Below, in pieces: positions 1-10,839 of a stretch of DNA of 64,000 nucleotides (position 1 is the stretch's first letter; the number at the start of each line of letters is the position of its first letter). A model generated the notes under the pieces. It ran no database searches. It saw nothing but the letters and a program-made list of their open reading frames with translations, and was not told where the DNA came from. The DNA comes from Phocaeicola vulgatus ATCC 8482 (lineage in GTDB: Bacteria > Bacteroidota > Bacteroidia > Bacteroidales > Bacteroidaceae), in the NCBI RefSeq assembly GCF_000012825.1, contig NC_009614.1, positions 1,860,001 to 1,924,000 on the forward strand. The letters run 5' to 3'. The position numbers and the translations under genes were made by a program.

Positions 1-1931
<1,931 letters not shown>

Positions 1932-1932
1932 T

Positions 1933-1940
1933 CAAAGATA
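1933..1940 (-). promoter_or_regulatory. Bacteroidetes -7 promoter box of gyrB
   Basis: Reads TATCTTTG on the minus strand and matches the TAnnTTTG consensus. It ends 31 nt before the gyrB start codon. No good TTTG -33 element is seen at the expected distance. Confidence 0.5.
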
Positions 1941-2285
1941 CGAAAAATTGCTGAGACAGGCAGCTTTTGTGGACTAAAAAACGTAAAAAAGAGGGGATTG
2001 GACAGGTTTGGAATGAGGTCTGTCCGTGAACGCCGGGAAAAGTAGGGGAGTGATGTATTTATTTCGAGGGTAAGTCTTCTGAAGATTAATGGGGCTTCTT
2101 TTTCCTTCAAATCCTTCATTGACGCTTAACAGGCTTCTTATCAGCATCTTATCATGTATGATTCTCTTCTAAATCCTTCATGAATGCTTCAGATTCTTCA
2201 GGGCTGTTTTCCGCGGAGCGAGGACTTGCGTATTTTTTCGATGTTACGTTTGCAATATGTATTGCTTGTGTTTTATGAAACACAT
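1941..2285. other. Gene-free stretch between gyrB and rpsT
   Basis: No convincing ORF. It contains two imperfect copies of a 'aaatccttcat..a.gctt' word (near 2107-2130 and 2171-2195), followed by an A/T-rich part with a short hairpin (gtgttt..aaacac) near 2268-2284. Function unknown. Confidence 0.4.
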
Positions 2286-2320
2286 AAAAAGACAAAAGGC
2301 CGGATTGAAAAATCCTGCCT
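2286..2320 (-). terminator. Terminator after rpsT
   Basis: 10-bp stem with one mismatch (2297-2306 with 2311-2320), GAAA-type loop, and on the minus strand a T-rich tail. It lies 28 bp past the rpsT stop. Confidence 0.6.
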
Positions 2321-2347
2321 ATTTTATCTTTTAGTTTAAGACTTTGC

Positions 2348-2602
2348 TTAAGCGAGTTTGCTAATGTAAGCAGCCAATTTTGACTTCAAGTTAGCGGCTT
2401 TGTTCTTGTGTATGATATTGGTCTTAGCAAGCTTGTCCAACATCTTCTGAACGCCCGGATACATTGCAACAGCTTCTGCCTTGTCAGTAGTTGCACGAAG
2501 TTTTTTAACAGTGTTACGCATTGTTTTTGCATAATATCTGTTATGAAGTCTTCTCTTCTCTTCCTGTCTGATTCTCTTTAATGATGATTTGTGATTTGCC
2601 AT
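2348..2602 (-). CDS. rpsT: 30S ribosomal protein S20
   Basis: Binds 16S rRNA in the body of the small subunit. The 84-residue product is of normal length and very basic, with the typical start [18 protein letters not shown] and the C-terminal helix region [18 protein letters not shown]. It lies 42 bp downstream of tRNA-Glu on the same strand, and no separate promoter is obvious between them, so the two may share a transcript from the strong promoter at 2783-2813. A terminator hairpin follows. Confidence 0.97.
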   Translation of the reverse strand: MANHKSSLKRIRQEEKRRLHNRYYAKTMRNTVKKLRATTDKAEAVAMYPGVQKMLDKLAKTNIIHKNKAANLKSKLAAYISKLA

Positions 2603-2644
2603 TTCGACTAATCTTTAATTTTGTTCTTTTATTATTTTTATTTG

Positions 2645-2716
2645 TAGCCCGTGGGGGAATCGAACCCCCCTTTCAAGAATGAAAATCTTGCGTCCTAACC
2701 GATAGACGAACGGGCC
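2645..2716 (-). tRNA. tRNA-Glu(TTC)
   Basis: 72-nt cloverleaf. Acceptor arms GGCCCGT and ACGGGCT with discriminator A, anticodon stem CAAGA/TCTTG around loop TTTTCAT giving anticodon TTC, and T arm with the GTTCGATTC loop. CCA is not encoded. Confidence 0.97.
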
Positions 2717-2782
2717 GAGCCTTGATTCTGCCGAGCCTTAGCTTGGCTTGCTTTCGGAGAGTGTTTTTCTCTTTTGCGGTTG

Positions 2783-2813
2783 CAAAGGTAGGAACTCTTT
2801 TTGAATTGACAAA
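2783..2813 (-). promoter_or_regulatory. Promoter of tRNA-Glu/rpsT
   Basis: On the minus strand TTTG (2813-2810), 19-nt spacer, TACCTTTG (2790-2783): a full match to the Bacteroidetes -33/-7 consensus. The predicted transcription start is about 60 nt before the mature tRNA. Confidence 0.75.
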
Positions 2814-2867
2814 ATATTCGGCATATTTTTTTTGTAAATACGTGCATTTTCATCTAAAAACCCTATT

Positions 2868-2896
2868 TTTGTATGTTCCAACGATGCGTATATTTG
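2868..2896 (+). promoter_or_regulatory. Probable recO promoter
   Basis: TTTG (2868-2871), 17-nt spacer, TATATTTG (2889-2896). It would give a leader of about 57 nt before the recO ATG. Confidence 0.5.
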
Positions 2897-2959
2897 TGTG
2901 GAAAAGCAAAAAACGTATTGCGGACAACGATTACCTAGTATATAAAAGAGAGAAAGAGT

Positions 2960-3685
2960 ATGCTTCAAAAGACGGTGGGAATTGTACTTCATACCTTAAA
3001 CTACAATGATACTTCGAATATCGTTGATATTTATACGCGCGAGAATGGCCGTGCTTCTTTTCTTGTGTCTGTTCCCCGTTCACGGAAATCGGCGGTGAAG
3101 ACGGTATTGTTCCAGCCGCTTTCCATGATAGAGTTTGAAGCGGATTATCGTCCGATGTCCAATTTGTATCGTATAAAAGAAGCGAAGTCGTGGTATCCTT
3201 TCCGCACGTTGCCATACGATCCTTATAAATCTTCCATTGCCATGTTCTTGGCGGAATTTCTGTATCGTGCTTTGCGTGAAGAAGCGGAGAACGGGCCGTT
3301 GTTTGCTTATTTGGAGCATTCTATTCGGTGGCTGGACGAATGCGACAGAAGTTTCTCCAATTTTCATTTGGTTTTTCTGATGCGTTTTTCACGTTTCCTC
3401 GGTCTGTATCCTAATACGGAGGATTATAGGGAAGGATGCTTTTTTGATATGCTGAATGCCTGCTTCGTGTCTGTCCGGCCATTACATGGTGCTTTTTTGA
3501 AACCGGAGGAGGCTTCACGTATCAACCTTTTAATGCGTATGAATTATGAAACAATGCATCTTTTTACTATGAGCCGTCTGGAGCGTAACCGCTGTCTGGT
3601 TATTATGAATGATTACTATCGTTTGCATCTGCCGGATTTTCCGGTGCTGAAATCGCTGGATGTGCTGAAAGAGTTGTTCTCGTGA
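2960..3685 (+). CDS. recO: DNA repair protein RecO
   Basis: Mediator of RecA loading in the RecFOR recombination pathway. The 241 residues show the RecO N-terminal OB-fold ([19 protein letters not shown], then [14 protein letters not shown]) and the helical C-terminal domain. Zinc-ligand cysteines of some RecO proteins are not conserved here. It stands alone, divergent from tRNA-Glu, with its own promoter. Downstream is a long gene-free region. Confidence 0.93.
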   Translation: MLQKTVGIVLHTLNYNDTSNIVDIYTRENGRASFLVSVPRSRKSAVKTVLFQPLSMIEFEADYRPMSNLYRIKEAKSWYPFRTLPYDPYKSSIAMFLAEFLYRALREEAENGPLFAYLEHSIRWLDECDRSFSNFHLVFLMRFSRFLGLYPNTEDYREGCFFDMLNACFVSVRPLHGAFLKPEEASRINLLMRMNYETMHLFTMSRLERNRCLVIMNDYYRLHLPDFPVLKSLDVLKELFS

Positions 3686-3731
3686 AATCCTTTCTATCTG
3701 GATGTGTTCATGTTCACGCCTTTTTTTATTT

Positions 3732-3821
3732 ATCGTTTCACTTTAGTGAGGAAGCTTTAGCAATCTAGTGATGAAGTTTCATCATCCTAGTGAAACAACT
3801 TCATCACTAAAGTGAAACGAT
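3732..3821. repeat. Nested, mutually exclusive inverted repeats
   Basis: Perfect 18-bp arms at 3732-3749 and 3804-3821. A second perfect 13-bp pair at 3766-3778 and 3797-3809 overlaps the right outer arm, and a 6-bp pair (gtttca/tgaaac) sits at 3776-3781 and 3791-3796. The two larger pairings cannot form together. Located 47 bp after the recO stop. Confidence 0.7.
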
Positions 3822-4150
3822 GAATTAGTCCAGGAAGCAAATGAGTATTCTTCCTGTCTTGAAAGTTAAGATGGAAAGCAGGTGCAATCTTTTGACCACG
3901 ATATTGTATGACTCATTCTTGTCCTTTAGCATGATGGTCAAAGATATCGGTCCGGTGCGGGTGTTGCGGCGGCTGAAGGTGCTGACAGCGCACTGAAGGA
4001 ACTACTGTCAGCCTTATGCGCTGTATATCAGTTTTTTATTGTGGCTGAACACACTGAAGGATACTTTGAATTCCAGGGTATTGGTGAAGTGAGAATGATA
4101 AACGGGAAGCTGGATAGGGTACTGCATACGTTTGCTTCTCACTGATTTTA
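3822..4150. other. Gene-free stretch, possibly an unrecognisable gene remnant
   Basis: Only short ORFs: one from ATG 3841 of about 51 codons and an open stretch ending at a TGA near 4145. None resembles a family I recognise. It could be a decayed gene. Confidence 0.35.
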
Positions 4151-4200
4151 TAAAAAACGAAACTTCTGCCCGTAAAGATGAATCGGGGCAGAAGTTTCGT
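4151..4200 (-). terminator. Terminator of the dcw cluster
   Basis: Perfect 15-bp stem (4157-4171 with 4186-4200) followed on the minus strand by six T residues. It lies 26 bp beyond the yqeY stop, closing the mraZ-to-yqeY run. Confidence 0.85.
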
Positions 4201-4225
4201 TTCTCGAATATGGATTGCCGGAGTA

Positions 4226-4675
4226 TTATCCCAGTAATTCTTTCACTTTAGCCGAGATGGCACGTCCTTCGGCTTTGCCTGCCAACTTTTTGGTGGCGAC
4301 ACCCATGACTTTACCCATATCCTGAGGACCGGCGGCACCCACTTCTGCAATAATTTCTTTCAAAGCGGCTTCCAGTTCTTCGTTACTCATTTGTTTGGGC
4401 AGATAGGCTTCAAGCACTGCCACTTGGGCCAGTTCGGCTTCAGCCAAGTCGGCGCGGCCCTGACCTTGGTAAATGGCGGCTGAATCTTTCCCTTGTTTTA
4501 CCAGTTTCTGCATGATTTTCAATGCAGCGTCATCCGTCAAAGTGTCGTTGGCGCCCGGTGCTGTCTTTGCTTCAAGGAAGAATTTTTTCACATTACGCAA
4601 AGTTTCCAGTTTCACTTTGTCCTTGGCTTTCATAGCCTCTTTGATATCGTTGCTGATTACGTCAAATAAATCCAT
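4226..4675 (-). CDS. yqeY: GatB/YqeY domain protein
   Basis: 149-residue stand-alone YqeY protein, related to the C-terminal tRNA-binding tail of amidotransferase subunit GatB; its exact role is not established. Family features seen are the start MDLFDVISNDIKEAMKAKDK, the KQGKDSAAIYQGQGR segment and the terminal GRAISAKVKELL. It begins 21 bp after the ftsZ stop and has no promoter of its own that I can see, so it is probably the last gene of the division operon. Confidence 0.93.
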   Translation of the reverse strand: MDLFDVISNDIKEAMKAKDKVKLETLRNVKKFFLEAKTAPGANDTLTDDAALKIMQKLVKQGKDSAAIYQGQGRADLAEAELAQVAVLEAYLPKQMSNEELEAALKEIIAEVGAAGPQDMGKVMGVATKKLAGKAEGRAISAKVKELLG

Positions 4676-4696
4676 GGTTCTTTTCTATTTTAGTTG

Positions 4697-6001
4697 TTAA
4701 AATGTGATCGTTATTCCGCCGTTTTCGGCATCGTTATTGAATGTTTCCTCTTCTTCGGCTATTGCTTTAGACTGGATACTTTCCAACACAGTTTTGGTAC
4801 GTTGGAAAGTAGGGGTCGTTTCCACCATACTGATAATGTCATCATTGTCCAGATCCTCCAGGCTGAAGATGTAAATGTTATGGCGTTTCTTCTTGTTGCT
4901 GTTCTTGAAGGTGTCTTTGCCGTAGTAATCTCCACGACGTTCATCCTTGCGCTGTTCCTCTTCTTCCAGTTCTTCCAGTTTCTTTTGTTCCTCGATGGTG
5001 CGTTTGTTCATCATGTTGTCCATGCCCGGTACATCCTTGATGCCGAAGCCGGTGGCAAGTACGGTGAACTTCACCTGTTCTTCCAGCGACTCGTCGATAT
5101 AGAGCCCCCATTTGGTTTCCACGTCTTTGCCGAATTTGCTCATGAAGTCATGAACCTCATTCATCTCTTCCATCATCAACTCGCTCTTGGTGCTGAAAGA
5201 GATGTTGAACAGGATCTTCTTCGAGTTGAAGATATCGTTGTTGTTCAGCAGCGGGGAATGGAGCGCATCATTGATAGCCTGGCTTACGCGGCTTTCCCCT
5301 TTGCCGTATCCCGTACTCATAATGGCTACCCCACCATCTTTTAGTACTGTTTTCACGTCATTGAAGTCCAGGTTGATGGTACCGCGGATAGTGATAATCT
5401 CGGCAATACTCTTGGCTGCTATGGATAAAGTGTCATCCGCTTTGCCGAAAGCGTTCATCACGCTGAAGTCCGAATAAATATCACGCAGACGTTCATTGTT
5501 GATCACCAGCAGGGCATCTACATGCTGGCTCATTTTCTCCACGCCGTCCAGCGCCTGGTCAATCTTCCGGTTTCCTTCAAAAAGGAACGGAATGGTGACA
5601 ATACCTACGGTGAGGATATCCATATCTTTGGCTGTCTTGGCAATGATCGGAGCCGCACCGGTTCCGGTACCTCCTCCCATTCCGGCAGTGATAAATACCA
5701 TTTTACAGCCGTCGTTCAACATTCCTTTTACGTCTTCTATACTTTCTTCGGCTGCTTCACGTGCACGCTCCGGGCGGTTTCCGGCTCCTAATCCTTCTTT
5801 TCCCAGTTGCAACTTCACGGGAACGGGGGATTCGGCCAACGCCTGGTTATCTGTGTTGCACACAACAAATGTTACATCGTGTATACCTTCTTTATACATG
5901 TGATTTACGGCATTGCCGCCGCCACCTCCCACACCGATTACTTTAATGATAGTCGGGTTTTCTGCCGGGAAATCGAATGGCATTATAGTTTCATCAGACA
6001 T
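4697..6001 (-). CDS. ftsZ: Cell division protein FtsZ
   Basis: Tubulin-like GTPase that forms the Z-ring. The tubulin signature GGGTGTG is at residues 109-115, with IGVGGGGGNAVNHM near the N-terminus and the T7-loop region NLDFNDVKTVL. At 434 residues it is longer than E. coli FtsZ. After the GTPase core (about residue 330) comes a charged linker with EELEEEEQRKDERR, then a conserved-looking segment, and a C-terminal peptide ending GGITITF that differs from the E. coli tail and would be the FtsA contact. Lies 37 bp after ftsA. Confidence 0.97.
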   Translation of the reverse strand: MSDETIMPFDFPAENPTIIKVIGVGGGGGNAVNHMYKEGIHDVTFVVCNTDNQALAESPVPVKLQLGKEGLGAGNRPERAREAAEESIEDVKGMLNDGCKMVFITAGMGGGTGTGAAPIIAKTAKDMDILTVGIVTIPFLFEGNRKIDQALDGVEKMSQHVDALLVINNERLRDIYSDFSVMNAFGKADDTLSIAAKSIAEIITIRGTINLDFNDVKTVLKDGGVAIMSTGYGKGESRVSQAINDALHSPLLNNNDIFNSKKILFNISFSTKSELMMEEMNEVHDFMSKFGKDVETKWGLYIDESLEEQVKFTVLATGFGIKDVPGMDNMMNKRTIEEQKKLEELEEEEQRKDERRGDYYGKDTFKNSNKKKRHNIYIFSLEDLDNDDIISMVETTPTFQRTKTVLESIQSKAIAEEEETFNNDAENGGITITF

Positions 6002-6038
6002 AATCTTCTATATTATATTAAGGTGATGTAATTCGTTA

Positions 6039-7541
6039 TTATTCTTCCAGAATCCTTCCAAACAAGTCGGTCAGCCGTTTGATCGGATTGTTGGCTTCTT
6101 TCAAACTCTTGATTTCTTTTTCCAGGTCGCGTATTTGGTTCAAAGCTTCTGCCACTCCCAGATCGCGTGCTTTGGCCAGTTGCGACAAGGCATTTTTGTA
6201 TTTGCCTGCCTCTTTCAGCTCTTTTGCGTTTCTTATCAGGCTCTCGCAAGTGGCTTTTCGCAGCTTCTCCTCTTCCTCTGCTTTCTTGGCTGCCGCTGCT
6301 ATTCTGGCTGCTTCTTCTTTCTCTCTTTTCCTTTTGTCTTCCACATTCTCGCCGCTTTCATCGAAGAGAGGTACTTGGATAGGACGTTCCGGGCGGTAAC
6401 AGTTTTCTTTCCCGGCTCCTAGCAAAGCGATGATTGTATTGCATGTACCATCTTTTTTCAGTTCCATCATGCCACCTTTCAGGCTTAGCTGGCTTTCTTT
6501 GGCCATTCTTACCTTTTCTACTTTGGTACGGTTGCTGAATGCTTCCTCCATATTCTTTAGATTGGCGGCACCGCCGGTAATGATAGCTCCTGCCAGCAGT
6601 TTGTCTTCATATCCCGAAAGAACAATCTGGTTCCATACATTGGCCAGTATCTCATTGACACGCGCTTCTACGATGTCTTCCAGTAAGTGTGACTCAATAC
6701 TGCATTTCCCGTCCAGCGAGTAGGTAGGGTTGTCATCTCCGTCTTCCGACTTGTCGGCATAGGCATTGCCGTATTTCTTTTTCAGTTCTTCGGCATCTTC
6801 CTCTTCAATCTGCTGGCTGCAAATGTCTTTGGTGATGTTGCTTCCTCCCAGTGGGATGACTGCCAAATGGCGGAGTATGTTGTTTTTGTAGACAGATACG
6901 GTAGTCGTATCTGCGCCAAAGTCGATGAACATGCAGCCCGAACGTTTTTCACTGTTGGTCAGTACGGCATTGGCCAGAGCCAACGGTGAGATGATGTAGT
7001 CGGCTATTTCGATTCCTGCCTGTTTGAAACATTTGTCAATGTTCTGCTTCACGCTGCTGCGGGCGATGATATTAAGGAAACGCCCTTCTATATGATCGCT
7101 GGGAACTCCTACAGGATCGGCCAGCAGGTTGATGCCTACTTTATATTCCTGGGGGGCCACTTCCAGTATTTCCTGGTCTATGATGGGGACTTCGCGGTTG
7201 CTGTCCATGATGGAGTCAATCAGTTCCTGTGAAATTTTGGTTTCTTCTTCCAGATGACGTACCTCCGTATTACGGATGGTGCGTAGAGATTGTCCTCCGA
7301 TACCTACATAGACCTTTCCGATAGAAGCCTTTAATGTCGATTCCAGTTTCTTGATAATCGAAGTAAGGCTTTGTGCGGTTTTGTCCAGATTGTAAATCAC
7401 TCCCTTACGGATAAAATCCGAAGAGTTTTCGCTGGCGAGGGCCAGCACTTGTATGCTTCCGTCCGCATGTTTCTTTCCTGCAATACCTGTGATCTTGGAG
7501 GATCCCAGTTCTATTGCTACTATAAAATCTGTTGCTGCCAT
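6039..7541 (-). CDS. ftsA: Cell division protein FtsA
   Basis: Actin-like ATPase that tethers FtsZ to the membrane. Phosphate-binding motifs include VAIELGSSKITG at the N-terminus and FIDFGADTTTVSVY. The protein has 500 residues, about 80 more than usual. The extra part is a lysine/glutamate/alanine-rich coiled-coil segment after residue 395 followed by a TPR-like repeat (CESLIRNAKELKEAGKYKNA). It still ends in a likely amphipathic membrane helix, IKRLTDLFGRILEE. Starts 3 bp after the ftsQ stop. Confidence 0.96.
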   Translation of the reverse strand: MAATDFIVAIELGSSKITGIAGKKHADGSIQVLALASENSSDFIRKGVIYNLDKTAQSLTSIIKKLESTLKASIGKVYVGIGGQSLRTIRNTEVRHLEEETKISQELIDSIMDSNREVPIIDQEILEVAPQEYKVGINLLADPVGVPSDHIEGRFLNIIARSSVKQNIDKCFKQAGIEIADYIISPLALANAVLTNSEKRSGCMFIDFGADTTTVSVYKNNILRHLAVIPLGGSNITKDICSQQIEEEDAEELKKKYGNAYADKSEDGDDNPTYSLDGKCSIESHLLEDIVEARVNEILANVWNQIVLSGYEDKLLAGAIITGGAANLKNMEEAFSNRTKVEKVRMAKESQLSLKGGMMELKKDGTCNTIIALLGAGKENCYRPERPIQVPLFDESGENVEDKRKREKEEAARIAAAAKKAEEEEKLRKATCESLIRNAKELKEAGKYKNALSQLAKARDLGVAEALNQIRDLEKEIKSLKEANNPIKRLTDLFGRILEE

Positions 7542-7544
7542 ATC

Positions 7545-8282
7545 TTACTTCTCTTTTTTAGTACAAATAATCTGATTATTAAATTCCAGACTGATGCGGC
7601 TGTACTTGTTCCAGCCTACTTGGTTCAGTCCTTTCTCATAAAAAGTTTTTAGTTTCTCGAACTTTTCCTCATAATTCCCGGGCTTGCCTAAGAATATGAT
7701 ATGTTCGCCAACCCGTGGAACCAGTTCCAGTTCTTTGGCTTGTGTCACGTTGATCTGCTCTATCTGGGCATCCCATAGCGGATGGGCCTGTAGAAAGACT
7801 CCTAAGGTATATAGTTCCTTGACGGCAAAATCACGATCCACGTATCCTGTAACAACAGCTACGTGTGCCGAACTGTTGGGTATCGGCATGATTTTTCCTT
7901 TATTGTCAATATAATAGTTGTCTCCGTTGTTTGCCATCACTCTGAGGATGGGGAGGCGCTGTGTCACTTCGATACCTATCTTGCATCCCGGTGTACGGTA
8001 ACATTCCACATTTTCAATCAAGGGATGTTGGCTGAGTTCTTCTTCCAGCAGGCGGGTGTTGATGTCACCCATCTTCTTACCCACAGGGGAGAGCTTCTTA
8101 CCGTTCAGTAAGCGGAGTATCCCTTTCTGGCTGATGAAACCATGGTCTATACTGTCCTTGATAATCAATTCCATACCCTTGCAAACCTGGTCGGCAGGCT
8201 TGGTGTTGAAAGCGGTAACGGCTACAATAAGGTAGGCGGTTATCAGCAACAGAAACAGGAGTATGAGAATTTTCTTTATCAT
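7545..8282 (-). CDS. ftsQ: Cell division protein FtsQ
   Basis: Bitopic divisome protein. One N-terminal membrane segment (ILILLFLLLITAYLIVAVTAF), then a POTRA-like region beginning about residue 35 and a beta domain with VTQRLPILRVMANNG and ISLEFNNQIIC. 245 residues. Identity rests on position between murC and ftsA plus this architecture, since FtsQ diverges strongly. Its start overlaps the murC stop by 4 bp (ATGA), suggesting coupled translation. Confidence 0.9.
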   Translation of the reverse strand: MIKKILILLFLLLITAYLIVAVTAFNTKPADQVCKGMELIIKDSIDHGFISQKGILRLLNGKKLSPVGKKMGDINTRLLEEELSQHPLIENVECYRTPGCKIGIEVTQRLPILRVMANNGDNYYIDNKGKIMPIPNSSAHVAVVTGYVDRDFAVKELYTLGVFLQAHPLWDAQIEQINVTQAKELELVPRVGEHIIFLGKPGNYEEKFEKLKTFYEKGLNQVGWNKYSRISLEFNNQIICTKKEK

Positions 8283-9655
8283 TTTTTATTCAGTAATCCG
8301 CAGATTTGGGGTACATAGTTATCTATGTCGCCCGCACCCAGGGTGATTAATACTTCTATATCTTTCTTGCTCAGTACGTCTAGAATTTCTTCTTTCTTGC
8401 ACATGCTCTTCTCGATGCCCGGACGCAGATGGTCGTAAATCAGTTTGCTGGTGACGCCGGGGATGGGTTGCTCGCGTGCCGGATAGATATCTACCAGGAT
8501 GACTTCGTCCAACAAGGAAAGGCTGTCGGCGAAATCTTTGTAGAAATCACGGGTACGTGTGTAGAGGTGCGGCTGGAAAACAGCCGTCAGCTTCTTGTCC
8601 CGATAGAGGGCACGCATGGAGAGTATGCTTTGTTTTATCTCGGAAGGATGGTGCGCATAGTCGCTCAGGAAAACCACCTTGTCGTTCTTTATCTTGAAAT
8701 CGAAACGACGGTCTACTCCGCGGAAACTTGCCATACCTCTCTTTATTTCTTCGTCAGTCAATCCGCTCATCTGCGCCAAAGCCATGGCGGCTACCCCGTT
8801 CTCAATGTTGATGCTGACGGGGACACCCAACTGTATATTGGGGATATTTCCCAAGGGTGATACGTAATCAAAGAAAATCTCACCGTTCCCAATACGGATA
8901 TTCTCTGCATGAAAGTCACCCTCTTCTTGGGAATAGGTGTACAGTTTCACACCATTCTGCAAAGCCGGTTGCAGCTCGATGCCTTTACGTACAATCAATG
9001 CACCTCCCGGCTGGATGAGTGAGGTATATTTGCGGAAGCTTTCCAGATAAGCCTCTTTGGTTCCGTAGATATCCAGATGGTCGGGATCGGTTGCGGTAAT
9101 CACTGATATGTAGGGCGAGAGCCAATGGAAAGAACGGTCGAACTCGTCGGCTTCAATAACCATGTATTCACTGCTGTCAGACAACAGCAGGTTGGTGCCG
9201 TAATTCTTTGAGATGCCTCCCAAAAAGGCGTTGCATCCTACATGGGATTGGTGTAACAGATGGGCTGTCATGGTAGAAGTGGTGGTCTTACCGTGAGTGC
9301 CGGCTACACAAAGTCCTTTTCCTGCATGGGTAAGCATTCCCAATACCTGCGAACGTTTATGTATCTCGAAACCGTTTTCCCGGAAATAGGTAAACTCTTT
9401 ATGTGTATCGGGGACAGCCGGAGTATAGACAACCAATGTAGTTGCCGGGTCGCGGAATGCATCCGTTATCAGTTCCGTGCTTTCTTCGTAATGGATGGCT
9501 GCTCCTTCTTCTATCAGCTTTTCTGTCAGTTCACTGGGCGTACGGTCATATCCGCCTACCTTCTTGCCTTTTGACAGGAAGTAGCGTACCAATGCGCTCA
9601 TGCCGATACCTCCGGCACCGATGAAATAAACTGATTTTAATGTGTTAACGTCCAT
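8279..9655 (-). CDS. murC: UDP-N-acetylmuramate--L-alanine ligase
   Basis: Adds L-alanine to UDP-MurNAc in cytoplasmic peptidoglycan synthesis. Rossmann motif FIGAGGIGMSALVRYF at the N-terminus, Mur-ligase P-loop GTHGKTTT, and the C-terminal domain with DYAHHPSEI. I chose the start at 9655 (MDVNTLKSVYFIGAGG); an open frame reaches back to 9700 but that adds 15 residues unlike the family and overlaps murG by 56 bp rather than 11. About 458 residues. Confidence 0.96.
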   Translation of the reverse strand: MDVNTLKSVYFIGAGGIGMSALVRYFLSKGKKVGGYDRTPSELTEKLIEEGAAIHYEESTELITDAFRDPATTLVVYTPAVPDTHKEFTYFRENGFEIHKRSQVLGMLTHAGKGLCVAGTHGKTTTSTMTAHLLHQSHVGCNAFLGGISKNYGTNLLLSDSSEYMVIEADEFDRSFHWLSPYISVITATDPDHLDIYGTKEAYLESFRKYTSLIQPGGALIVRKGIELQPALQNGVKLYTYSQEEGDFHAENIRIGNGEIFFDYVSPLGNIPNIQLGVPVSINIENGVAAMALAQMSGLTDEEIKRGMASFRGVDRRFDFKIKNDKVVFLSDYAHHPSEIKQSILSMRALYRDKKLTAVFQPHLYTRTRDFYKDFADSLSLLDEVILVDIYPAREQPIPGVTSKLIYDHLRPGIEKSMCKKEEILDVLSKKDIEVLITLGAGDIDNYVPQICGLLNKK

Positions 9656-10775
9656 TTTCTTTTCTGTATTTATCAGCCAGTTTGAATACCTCCCGGGCAA
9701 TAACGTTGGCTGAGTCGGTAAAGGCTAATTTAGCAATATTTGTACTTAAACTTTTCAATGTTTCCGGCTGTTTCACGGTTTCAACCGCTTTGTCCAGCAG
9801 AGCTTCTTTGGCAGCGGCGTCCTTGATATAGAGTGCTGCGTTTTTATTGACCAGCGCCAGTGCGTTCTTGGTCTGATGATCTTCGGCCACATTAGGTGAC
9901 GGAACCAGAATGACGGGTTTCTGCAACAAACAGAACTCGGAGATGGAACCTGCTCCGGCACGGCTGATTATTAAATCGGCAGCACTGTATGCGGCGGCCA
10001 TATCGCTGATAAAATCGGTTACGTGGAGCATTGGTAACTCACCGGCCTGGGCTACTGCGGCGCGTGCTTCGCCGATATATATTTTCCCGGTTTGCCAGAT
10101 AAACTGCGCGCCGGATGCTTTAATCTTGTCCAAACCTTCCATCACGCAGTTGTTGATGGTGCGTGCTCCCAAGCTTCCTCCTACAATCAGGATTGTTTTC
10201 TTGGATGGGTCCAGCCCGAAGGAGCGGATAGCCTCTTCACGGCTGATGTGATGGTTGCGCAGTCCTTGGCGGACAGGGTTTCCGGTCAGGATAATCTTGT
10301 CTTTTTCAAAGAAACGTTCCATGCCGTCGTATGCCACGCATATTTTGCAGGCTTTCTTTGCCAATAGTTTGTTGGTTACTCCGGCATAAGAGTTCTGCTC
10401 TTGTATCAGTGTCGGAATACCCATCATCCCGGCCATTTTCAAAGTAGGACCGCTGGCATATCCGCCTACACCTACTGCTGCATGTGGCTTGAAATCCTTG
10501 ATGATTTTACGTGCCAATAGCTGGCTTTTGACCAATTTGAAAAGAACCGAAACATTTTTCAATAAGTTCTTACGGTCGAATCCGGCAACAGGTAATCCTT
10601 TTATAGGGTATCCGGCAGCAGGAACGCGTTGCATCTCCATTCTGCCTTCAGCGCCTACGAACAGGATTTCCGCTTCGGGATGTTGTTCCTTGATGGCGTT
10701 GGCAATAGAGACTGCGGGGAAAATGTGTCCCCCGGTTCCTCCTCCGCTGATGATGATTCTTAAATTTTCTTCCAT
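9645..10775 (-). CDS. murG: UDP-N-acetylglucosamine--lipid I transferase MurG
   Basis: GT28 glycosyltransferase converting lipid I to lipid II at the inner face of the membrane. It has the glycine-rich loop ISGGGTGGHIFPAVSIA at the N-terminus, GVGGYASGPTLKMA, and the UDP-GlcNAc site region ADLIISRAGAGSISE. 376 residues, normal length. It starts 64 bp after ftsW, the largest gap inside the cluster, so an internal promoter is possible but none is clear. Confidence 0.97.
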   Translation of the reverse strand: MEENLRIIISGGGTGGHIFPAVSIANAIKEQHPEAEILFVGAEGRMEMQRVPAAGYPIKGLPVAGFDRKNLLKNVSVLFKLVKSQLLARKIIKDFKPHAAVGVGGYASGPTLKMAGMMGIPTLIQEQNSYAGVTNKLLAKKACKICVAYDGMERFFEKDKIILTGNPVRQGLRNHHISREEAIRSFGLDPSKKTILIVGGSLGARTINNCVMEGLDKIKASGAQFIWQTGKIYIGEARAAVAQAGELPMLHVTDFISDMAAAYSAADLIISRAGAGSISEFCLLQKPVILVPSPNVAEDHQTKNALALVNKNAALYIKDAAAKEALLDKAVETVKQPETLKSLSTNIAKLAFTDSANVIAREVFKLADKYRKENGR

Positions 10776-10839
10776 AATTCCTTTTTAGTCGAATTATTCG
10801 CAAAAGTATAAATAATACTTTTAAAATGAATGGTTTATA

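Noticed and set aside
2722..3009. 95-codon frame covering the start of recO
   Set aside because: Overlaps tRNA-Glu promoter and the recO promoter; no family resemblance.
3841..4145. Short frames after recO as a real gene
   Set aside because: Frames of about 50 codons or less, no recognisable motif and no ribosome-binding site; at most an unrecognisable relic.
4694..5344. 216-codon plus-strand frame opposite ftsZ
   Set aside because: Antisense shadow of a conserved gene; no ribosome site, no family resemblance.
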